Shown here: one piece after another, positions 1 through 5,086 of the stretch
Layout: every line of letters begins with the position of its first letter
Position numbering within the stretch: the first letter of the stretch is position 1
Source: an uncultured Eubacteriales bacterium
Lineage (GTDB): Bacteria > Bacillota > Clostridia > Oscillospirales > Oscillospiraceae
Reading direction: 5' to 3'
NCBI GenBank assembly: GCA_900320765.1
Contig: ONTN01000106.1
Span: forward strand, 1 to 8,642
Length of the DNA: 8,642 bases
Notes under the pieces: generated by a model
Seen by the model: only the letters and a program-made list of their open reading frames with translations
The model's database searches: none
What the model was told of the DNA's origin: nothing
Program-made: the position numbers and the translations under genes

Positions 1-48
1 CATTTATAACATATAGAAGAAGAAAAGTGAATAATAAAATATAGTTTC

Positions 49-54
49 GAGGTG
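49..54 (+). promoter_or_regulatory. Ribosome binding site deciding the GTG start at 61
   Basis: GAGGTG is a six-base match to the anti-Shine-Dalgarno complement and lies 6 bases before GTG 61. The alternative in-frame GTG at 52 overlaps this site and has no Shine-Dalgarno sequence of its own. ATG 70 would be 15 bases away. GTG 61 is therefore the best start for the peptidase gene. Confidence 0.75.
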
Positions 55-60
55 GAAAAA

Positions 61-2376
61 GTGAAAGAGATGAGAATTTTATTGTGTATAGCTCTGTTAT
101 TACTTTTTTTTCCATGTACTATTTTTGCAGATGTTGAATTAGATAGGCAAGATGTAAGGGATTATAAAGAATTTTTTGATGAGTTATTTCCTACTAATGA
201 TTCGGACGGAAATACTAGTGAGTCTAATTCCTGTGTTAATGTTGGAGAAGTTTATGCAGAATGTACAGGTGTAAATGTATCTGGATATGGAACGTATTCC
301 TTAGATGAATATGTTGCTGGAGTTCTTCCTGCAGAGTTTGGTGTTACTATTCAAAATGATGAGTTAGGTAAAGAACAATATTTCCCAATTGCTTTTGATA
401 ATTCGAAGAAACAATATCGCATGCAAGACATTTCTAGGGATATATTAGTTTATAATTATAATACAAACACTGAAAATAATAATAAAATTCCTGATCCAAA
501 CGATATATTTAAATCGGATACTTATAAATTTATTGATAGCACACAAAACATAGGTTATTATTCAACGGCCATCTCAGCCTATATCAATCTAATAAAAACG
601 TATGACTGGTATATAGATACGATTGGCTATAATCCCGTAGCAGAACAAGGTCAAATTAAGATATATATACATTCAAATTATAAAATTAATGAAAACACTT
701 CTATAAAAAATGATAACGCCTTGTGCTGCAAAGAAAACAATACGTGTTCTTTTTATTTTTTTGATAATTCAATTGGCTCTACTCCTACCTATGCAGCCTG
801 TCTAGACGTTGCAGCTCATGAGTACACACACGGCGTTTTATACCGTTTAACCGGCGGCATTCCATATTTAAATGCTACTGGCGCAATTGATGAAGGATAT
901 GCAGATATTGTCGGATGTATAGTCAAAGGATGCTTACAAAAAGATTTAAAAGACGATCAAATTTGGTCTTACGCGGACAGAGTAAGCAACACTCACTTAG
1001 AACATAGGGATATCGCAAAGTTAATTGATTATCATGGTGAAGATAAAAGATACCTGCCGTCAGTATTTGATACTTCAAGTCCAAACTTTGTACCGTTTGT
1101 TAAACCTAAAAATGCAAATCAGGATAACGATTATGGAGGCGTACACACAAATCATACGATAATATCTCACACGGCATATGAGATGTATAAAAACGGAATA
1201 CCTCTTGAAGTACTTGCTCGTTTATGGTACGAATCTATGGTTTTGGGCTATAATAATGATTCCAATTTCTACAACGTCAGATTAAACGTTCTTAAAGCCG
1301 CGCAAACTATGCAGTTGTCGGATAACCAAATTAAGATTATCAAAACTGCATTTGAAAAGGCAAATATTATTCCAGAGTATAAAATATGCGGCAAGATCAC
1401 CATTTCAGATGACGATACAGACTTGACTAATAATTTTCCTCTCGAGGGTGCAAGCGTTTCCCTAACGGGTATAGAATTCCGAGAGGAAACTACTACAGAT
1501 AAAAATGGATCCTACAGTTTTTCAAAAATACCTGAGGGAACATATACTTTGACGGTATCAGCGGAAGGATATGTTACGATTAAGCAGTCGGTAATTGCTA
1601 CAGATAATTCCAATACATATTGCGATCTGTCAATCGAAACTATAGTTGAAGAACAATTCGGCGACGGAACGGCAAGCGGTAGAATAATTGGTAATGGTAA
1701 TGCGAAAGGAGTGGAGGGACTCAAGCTAATAATTCGCAGAGGATTAAACAATACGACTAAGGTATATGATGATGAGCTTACCTTAACAACCGATCAGGAT
1801 GGGAAATACACTACTCCGATGCTGCGCCAGGGAGAATATACTGTACAAATCATCGACGATCGCGAATATAATGATAAGGGCGAGCTCATAAAGGATGATG
1901 AGCGATATGCACCCCTGTCGTTCAACATTAAGATAGTCAGCAATGAATCTGTTACTGTTCCTGATATGCGTGTGACCAACAACACGAACTCTGATGAGAT
2001 TCTGGTTGTACTTTCATGGGGCAATGCGCCCTCAGGCCTTACCGCTCATTATTACGGCCCATACCATTACGATTGGAGCTACAACGAATCCGGAGATAAA
2101 AGCTACAGAAGCTCTTTCATTACCTTCCCCAAACAGTATGACGGAGAGTATGGCGGAGCATATGTGTATGCAGTATACTGTAACGCTTCTCAGCCTTTAG
2201 CATGTTCCGGAGCGCAGGTTAATGTATACAGGGGTAATGAGCATATTTTGACATTCAATGTACCTGCAAAAGAGGGCGTTTTATGGAAAGTATTCTCATA
2301 TTACAGAAATACAAAGGAGTTTTTTGTAATTAATGAGATGTCAGACGAAGTCGGTTTGATTTCTGACGATCCCTAA
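61..2376 (+). CDS. Secreted M4 (thermolysin-like) metallopeptidase with Cna-B-like and YfaP-like domains
   Basis: Predicted secreted zinc endopeptidase of about 771 residues. The GTG at 61 is preferred over the in-frame GTG at 52 because of the GAGGTG site. Residues 1-24 form a signal peptide (KEMR, then a Leu/Ile/Phe core, then CTIFA before the mature chain). Around residue 110 the chain resembles the start of mature M4 domains (YRMQDISRDILVYNYN). HEYTH at 253-257 supplies the zinc-binding histidines and catalytic Glu254. Glu278 in GAIDEGYAD is the third zinc ligand, and DYGGVH ends at His362, matching thermolysin His231. Two beta-sandwich modules follow (about 441-525 and 538-642) with the DKNGSYSF...PEGTYTL pattern of Cna-B/carboxypeptidase-regulatory domains. 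The C-terminal part (about 650-765; LVVLSWGNAPSGL, then NVPAKEGVLWKVF) resembles YfaP/DUF2135-type domains. Odd points: no recognisable FTP/PepSY propeptide; a SpoIID-like stretch at 81-94 (LDEYVAGVLPAEFG); and a base composition far more AT-rich than its neighbours, suggesting transfer. The substrate is unknown. The peptidase family is near certain; the domain edges are estimates. Confidence 0.92.
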   Translation: MKEMRILLCIALLLLFFPCTIFADVELDRQDVRDYKEFFDELFPTNDSDGNTSESNSCVNVGEVYAECTGVNVSGYGTYSLDEYVAGVLPAEFGVTIQNDELGKEQYFPIAFDNSKKQYRMQDISRDILVYNYNTNTENNNKIPDPNDIFKSDTYKFIDSTQNIGYYSTAISAYINLIKTYDWYIDTIGYNPVAEQGQIKIYIHSNYKINENTSIKNDNALCCKENNTCSFYFFDNSIGSTPTYAACLDVAAHEYTHGVLYRLTGGIPYLNATGAIDEGYADIVGCIVKGCLQKDLKDDQIWSYADRVSNTHLEHRDIAKLIDYHGEDKRYLPSVFDTSSPNFVPFVKPKNANQDNDYGGVHTNHTIISHTAYEMYKNGIPLEVLARLWYESMVLGYNNDSNFYNVRLNVLKAAQTMQLSDNQIKIIKTAFEKANIIPEYKICGKITISDDDTDLTNNFPLEGASVSLTGIEFREETTTDKNGSYSFSKIPEGTYTLTVSAEGYVTIKQSVIATDNSNTYCDLSIETIVEEQFGDGTASGRIIGNGNAKGVEGLKLIIRRGLNNTTKVYDDELTLTTDQDGKYTTPMLRQGEYTVQIIDDREYNDKGELIKDDERYAPLSFNIKIVSNESVTVPDMRVTNNTNSDEILVVLSWGNAPSGLTAHYYGPYHYDWSYNESGDKSYRSSFITFPKQYDGEYGGAYVYAVYCNASQPLACSGAQVNVYRGNEHILTFNVPAKEGVLWKVFSYYRNTKEFFVINEMSDEVGLISDDP

Positions 2377-2428
2377 ATGTCTGCATACGAGAAAGACTGA
2401 CGGCCCGCGTTCCACCCTCACAACTTGG

Positions 2429-2457
2429 CAGCTTCCCCTTTTGGGGAAGCTGTTTTT
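2429..2457 (+). terminator. Rho-independent terminator of the peptidase gene
   Basis: A perfect 10-bp stem (CAGCTTCCCC at 2429-2438 paired with GGGGAAGCTG at 2443-2452) closes a TTTT loop and is followed directly by five T residues (2453-2457). It lies about 50 bases after the peptidase stop codon, so it isolates that gene from tsaD. The T-run is only on the + side, so it acts on + strand transcripts. The surrounding text (ACCCTCA...TTGGCAGCTTCCCC) resembles dispersed hairpin elements that I recall from clostridial genomes; that link is from memory and unverified. Confidence 0.92.
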
Positions 2458-2490
2458 ATATGTCGGCTCTCTCAAAAACGGGGAAAAAGC

Positions 2491-2519
2491 TTGAAATGAC
2501 GGTGTTGCGGTGGTAAAAT
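2491..2519 (+). promoter_or_regulatory. SigA-type promoter for tsaD
   Basis: TTGAAA (2491-2496, five of six matches to the -35 consensus) is separated by exactly 17 bases from TAAAAT (2514-2519, five of six matches to -10). TGG just before the -10 box gives an extended -10 TGn motif. Transcription would start near 2526, leaving a short leader of about 28 bases before tsaD. It follows the terminator, so tsaD is an independent transcription unit. Confidence 0.8.
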
Positions 2520-2538
2520 AAACTGATTGATTATATAC

Positions 2539-2544
2539 AAAGGA
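2539..2544 (+). promoter_or_regulatory. Ribosome binding site supporting the TTG start of tsaD
   Basis: AAAGGA lies 10 bases before the TTG at 2555. TTG is chosen because it yields NILAIESSCDETA, the conserved TsaD N-terminus, starting at residue 2, and no ATG or GTG in frame lies close enough to replace it. Confidence 0.65.
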
Positions 2545-2554
2545 TGATTACCCC

Positions 2555-3571
2555 TTGAATATTTTAGCTATTGAATCCTCGTGCGACGAGACCGCTGTCG
2601 CCGTCGTTTGCGACGGGCGGAAGGCGCTTTCGGACGAGGTGCTGAGCCAGGCCGATATGCACGCTATCTACGGCGGCGTCGTGCCTGAGATCGCCTCGAG
2701 AAACCACATAACCGTAATATCCCGCCTCGCTGACTCCGCTATAGCGAAGGCGGGGCTTAAAAAATGCGATATAGACGCCGTCGCCGTGACCTACGCTCCC
2801 GGCCTTATCGGAGCCCTCCTCGTCGGCGTAAACTTCGCCAAGGCGGCGGCACTCGCCCTCGGGGTGCCGCTTATACCCGTGCACCATGTGAGGGGCCATA
2901 TCGCGGCAAACTATTTGGCCTTTCCGGAGCTCGAGCCCCCGTTTTTATGCCTTGCCATATCGGGCGGGAACACGATAATCGTGGACGTGAGGGGCTATAC
3001 CGATATGTCAATAATCGGTTCGACCCATGACGACGCCGCGGGCGAGTGCTTCGACAAGGCGGCGAGGGTGCTCGGCCTGCCCTACCCGGGCGGAAGGCCG
3101 ATGCAGGAGCTCGCCGAGGGCGGCGACGATACGGCCTATAAGCTGCCGAACGCGAAAATAGAGGGGCATCCATACGATATGAGCTTCTCCGGCCTCAAGA
3201 CGGCAGTCGTCAACATAGCGCATAACGCGGCCGACAGAGGAGAGACTATCGACAGGGCCGGCCTTGCCGCATCCTTCCAGAGGGCGGTCAGCGAGGCTCT
3301 CGTCCCCCGCACGATGGCGGCGGCGCGAGAGCTCGGATACGATAAGATAGTCGTCGCCGGAGGGGTCGCCGCGAACAAGAGAGTCCGCGCCGATTTCGAG
3401 GCCGCCTGCGCCGCCGAGGGAAAGCGCCTTTTCGTGCCGCCGCTCAGGCTCTGCGGGGATAACGGGGCGATGATCGGCGCCCAGGGCTACTACGAATTCC
3501 TCGCCGGAAAAAGAGCCGGCAGCGAGCTCAACGCCTACGCGACGATGGAGATAGACGCGCCCGGCGTATGA
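2555..3571 (+). CDS. tsaD: tRNA N6-adenosine threonylcarbamoyltransferase TsaD
   Basis: Catalytic subunit that transfers the threonylcarbamoyl group from threonylcarbamoyl-AMP to A37 of ANN-decoding tRNAs (t6A synthesis), acting in the cytoplasm with TsaB and TsaE (known for the family). The 338-residue length is normal. The ASKHA-fold signatures are complete: NILAIESSCDETA at 2-14, HHVRGH at 110-115 with metal ligands His111 and His115, GGNT, DDAAGECFDKAARVLGLPYPGG-type core, MSFSGLKT, GGVAANKRVR, and CGDNGAM with third metal ligand Asp302. These agree with E. coli His111, His115 and Asp300. It starts with TTG behind AAAGGA and has its own promoter after the upstream terminator. TsaB and TsaE are not next to it in this window. 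The gene is GC-rich, with AGA/AGG used for most arginines. Nothing suggests loss of function. Confidence 0.98.
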   Translation: MNILAIESSCDETAVAVVCDGRKALSDEVLSQADMHAIYGGVVPEIASRNHITVISRLADSAIAKAGLKKCDIDAVAVTYAPGLIGALLVGVNFAKAAALALGVPLIPVHHVRGHIAANYLAFPELEPPFLCLAISGGNTIIVDVRGYTDMSIIGSTHDDAAGECFDKAARVLGLPYPGGRPMQELAEGGDDTAYKLPNAKIEGHPYDMSFSGLKTAVVNIAHNAADRGETIDRAGLAASFQRAVSEALVPRTMAAARELGYDKIVVAGGVAANKRVRADFEAACAAEGKRLFVPPLRLCGDNGAMIGAQGYYEFLAGKRAGSELNAYATMEIDAPGV

Positions 3572-3597
3572 TTTTGTAAAAAAAGTTTTAAACCCGC

Positions 3598-3619
3598 CTC
3601 GATAACCGCGATTATTGAG
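3598..3619. repeat. Imperfect hairpin downstream of tsaD
   Basis: CTCGATAA (3598-3605) can pair with TTATTGAG (3612-3619) through an 8-bp stem with one G-U pair and a six-base loop. No T-run follows directly, so it is not a standard terminator. It may stabilise the 3' end of the tsaD message, or be chance. Confidence 0.35.
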
Positions 3620-3702
3620 CTTATGTAAACTCACGCTACCGCTTTTTTATGGGGCGGCAGCCCGCTGAGAGCCGATTACAATATTTTCCAAAAACGACGG
3701 AA

Positions 3703-3724
3703 AGCCGCGCCGCGGCTCGATTTT
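3703..3724 (+). terminator. Possible weak terminator of tsaD: short GC-only hairpin then CGATTTT
   Basis: AGCCGC (3703-3708) pairs perfectly with GCGGCT (3712-3717) around a GCC loop, and CGATTTT follows. The stem is short (6 bp) but almost all G-C, and the T-run is only four bases and offset, so termination would be partial. It sits 130 bases past the tsaD stop and 12 bases before the DnaA-box cluster, so it could instead be a structural part of that region. Confidence 0.35.
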
Positions 3725-3729
3725 CGGCC

Positions 3730-3759
3730 TGTGGAAAACCCTGTGGAAAATGTGAATAA
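3730..3759 (-). promoter_or_regulatory. Cluster of three DnaA-box-like 9-mers
   Basis: The + strand reads TGTGGAAAA (3730-3738), TGTGGAAAA (3742-3750) and TGTGAATAA (3751-3759). On the - strand these are TTTTCCACA twice and TTATTCACA, all matching the relaxed DnaA consensus TTWTNCACA. All three point the same way. The first two are 12 bases apart start to start, and the second and third abut. Such tandem TGTGGAAAA arrays are typical of Firmicutes replication origins and of DnaA-controlled promoters (known). Function here is inferred: an origin element, a DnaA-titrating site or a regulator of the downstream radC-uvrB unit. No dnaA or dnaN gene is in the window. Confidence 0.6.
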
Positions 3760-3765
3760 CTCTCT

Positions 3766-3798
3766 GTTGACGCGGTTACGCGGCGGGTTATCGTCAAC
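3766..3798. repeat. Inverted repeat GTTGACG / CGTCAAC
   Basis: Perfect 7-bp arms (3766-3772 and 3792-3798) are separated by 19 bases, 6 bases after the DnaA-like cluster. The arm spacing (26 bases start to start, about 2.5 turns) could fit a dimeric DNA-binding protein or a looped hairpin. No known operator is recognised. Confidence 0.35.
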
Positions 3799-3809
3799 CT
3801 CGGCGGTCG

Positions 3810-3838
3810 AAAAAGGGCGAAAAAGGAAGAATAAAAAA
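3810..3838. other. Spaced A-tracts, possibly curved DNA
   Basis: A5 at 3810-3814, A5 at 3820-3824 and A6 at 3833-3838 lie on one strand, 10 and 13 bases apart start to start. The first two are in helical phase, which would bend the DNA; the third is partly out of phase. The segment also forms a purine-rich strand. It contrasts with the GC-rich coding DNA around it. Confidence 0.4.
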
Positions 3839-3983
3839 GGTCGGAATTATGGGACGGAACGTGGAAAAAGGGAGACGATTTTCGCTTTTTGCTTTTACGC
3901 GCGAATGAGGCGGCAGGCGGGGAAACCTCCCGATTTCCGAAGATTTGAGATAAATTATACAGAACGTAATCAAACGAGAGCAG

Positions 3984-3992
3984 AGAGGGGAG
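3984..3992 (+). promoter_or_regulatory. Ribosome binding site for the GTG start of radC
   Basis: A purine-rich AGAGGGGAG lies 9 bases before GTG 4002. It supports the GTG start, which puts the conserved GHRERLKAQF sequence at the protein's N-terminus as in other RadC proteins. Confidence 0.6.
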
Positions 3993-4001
3993 AGAAAAGC
4001 C

Positions 4002-4673
4002 GTGGGCGGACACGAGGGACACAGAGAGAGGCTGAAGGCTCAGTTCTGCGATAAGGGCATTGACAGCATGACAGAGGCAAGAGCGCTCGAGCTCCTGCTT
4101 TTTTACGCGATACCGATGGCGGACGTATACCCCCTTGCGAAGAAGCTTATCGAGACCTTCGGCTCGCTCACGAACGTGCTCGGCGCCTCGATAGACGAGC
4201 TCTGCTCCGTGCCCGGGGTGGGGAAGAACACGGCGACGCTCATAAAGCTCGTGCCGCAGATAACGAAGAAGTACCTCGTCAGCACGGCGGTGAATATCGG
4301 CGCGATACGGACGACCGACGAGGCGGGAATGTATCTTCTCCCGTTCTTTTTGGGGGCGAAGGTGGAGATGGCGTATATGCTCTGCCTCGACGAAAAGGGA
4401 AAGCCACTCGACCTCAGGCTCCTTGAGAGGGGCGACGAGTCCTCGGTCACGATAAACGTGCAGAAGATGGCGGAGATCGCGCAGGAGCTGAAGGCGAAGC
4501 TCGTCGTCCTCGCGCATAACCATATCAGCAACGTGGCGCTGAGCTCGGCCGCCGACTTTGAGACGACGAAGGAGGTACAGCGCGCCCTTGATGCGGTGGG
4601 CGTCCGCCTCTGGGATCACATCATCGTATCCAAAAACGATTTCGTATCAATGAGCGACAGCGGCATGCTGTAA
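4002..4673 (+). CDS. radC: RadC family JAB/MPN-domain protein
   Basis: A 223-residue protein, the usual RadC length. Its role in DNA repair or recombination is historically assigned and not well established. The N-terminal part (GHRERLKAQF, then LELLLFYAIP) and a helix-hairpin-helix motif (about 62-85, SVPGVGKNTA) match the UPF0758/RadC family and suggest DNA contact. The C-terminal JAB/MPN metal site is present: Glu122, then His172-x-His174, Ser182 and Asp185. The normally conserved HNHPSG is HNHISN here, so the Pro and Gly of the motif are replaced while every metal-binding residue is kept. The GTG start follows AGAGGGGAG. The stop is 15 bases from the uvrB start, so the two are probably co-transcribed. 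Codon use matches the GC-rich neighbours. Confidence 0.95.
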   Translation: MGGHEGHRERLKAQFCDKGIDSMTEARALELLLFYAIPMADVYPLAKKLIETFGSLTNVLGASIDELCSVPGVGKNTATLIKLVPQITKKYLVSTAVNIGAIRTTDEAGMYLLPFFLGAKVEMAYMLCLDEKGKPLDLRLLERGDESSVTINVQKMAEIAQELKAKLVVLAHNHISNVALSSAADFETTKEVQRALDAVGVRLWDHIIVSKNDFVSMSDSGML

Positions 4674-4688
4674 GCGCGGAGGAAAGGC

Positions 4689-5045
4689 ATGGATAAGTTT
4701 CAGGTAGTCAGCGAATACGAGCCCTCGGGCGACCAGCCCGAGGCTATCGACAGGCTCGCGTGGGGCATAGAGAATGGGATAAGCGAGGAGACGCTTTTGG
4801 GCGTTACGGGCTCGGGCAAGACCTATACGATGGCGAAGGTCATCGAGAGAGTGCAGAGACCGACCCTCGTCCTCGCGCACAACAAGACGCTCGCGGCTCA
4901 GCTATGCAGTGAGTTCCGCGAGTTTTTTCCGAATAACGCCGTGGAGTACTTCGTCTCCTACTACGATTACTATCAGCCGGAGGCGTACATCGCCCACACC
5001 GACACATATATCGAGAAGGACTCCGCGATAAACGACGAGATATAA
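4689..5045 (+). CDS. uvrB: UvrB N-terminal fragment (118 residues)
   Basis: Carries the start of the UvrB helicase core: the Q-like GDQPEAI region, Walker A GVTGSGKT at 38-45 with Lys44, the motif Ia region (LVLAHNKTLAAQL) and the damage-probing beta-hairpin tyrosines in SYYDYYQPEAY (about 90-100). It ends at a premature TAA created at the deletion junction. It lacks the Walker B and all C-terminal helicase motifs, so on its own it could not act as UvrB. Confidence 0.8.
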   Translation: MDKFQVVSEYEPSGDQPEAIDRLAWGIENGISEETLLGVTGSGKTYTMAKVIERVQRPTLVLAHNKTLAAQLCSEFREFFPNNAVEYFVSYYDYYQPEAYIAHTDTYIEKDSAINDEI

Positions 5046-5086
5046 GCTGCATCTACGGCCTCGGCGACCCGATCGACTATAAGAAT

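Larger units (their letters stand above)
3572..4001 (+). other. 430-base intergenic region with DnaA-box-like cluster and no convincing gene
   Basis: This gap between tsaD and radC is much longer than the other gaps here (15 and 2 bases). I see no protein with family resemblance in any frame. It holds, in order: an imperfect hairpin (3598-3619), a weakly matched DnaA-like TTTTCCAAA (3684-3692), a GC-rich hairpin (3703-3717), three clustered DnaA-box-like 9-mers (3730-3759), a GTTGACG/CGTCAAC inverted repeat (3766-3798), spaced A-tracts (3810-3838), another near-match CGTGGAAAA (3860-3868), and an AT-rich stretch (about 3942-3973). The last could contain the radC promoter: TATACA at 3956-3961 is a possible -10, but the best upstream -35 (TTTCCG) is poor. 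Confidence 0.6.

Noticed and set aside
1..48. Promoter of the peptidase gene
   Set aside because: The stretch is AT-rich and has several -10-like strings (TATAAC, TAAAAT), but the window starts too close to judge a -35 box, so no call is made.
3008..3634. - strand open frame (208 codons) opposite tsaD
   Set aside because: Antisense to conserved TsaD motifs, with composition biased as expected for a shadow frame.
3572..4001. tRNA, rRNA, riboswitch or CRISPR array in the intergenic region
   Set aside because: No cloverleaf, no regular repeat-spacer pattern and no riboswitch core that I can recognise.
3731..4054. Possible + strand gene of 107 codons in the tsaD-radC gap
   Set aside because: It begins inside the DnaA-like cluster, lacks a ribosome binding site, is low in complexity (Lys/Arg/Gly), and overlaps the start of radC by over 50 bases in another frame.
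3636..4619. Long - strand open frame (327 codons) opposite radC
   Set aside because: It runs antisense to clearly conserved RadC codons, has an arginine/histidine/leucine-rich composition typical of shadow frames in GC-rich DNA, and matches no family I know.
5031..5056. Programmed frameshift or bypass linking the two uvrB pieces
   Set aside because: No slippery heptamer or stimulatory structure is evident, and a shift would not restore the roughly 23 missing family-conserved residues.
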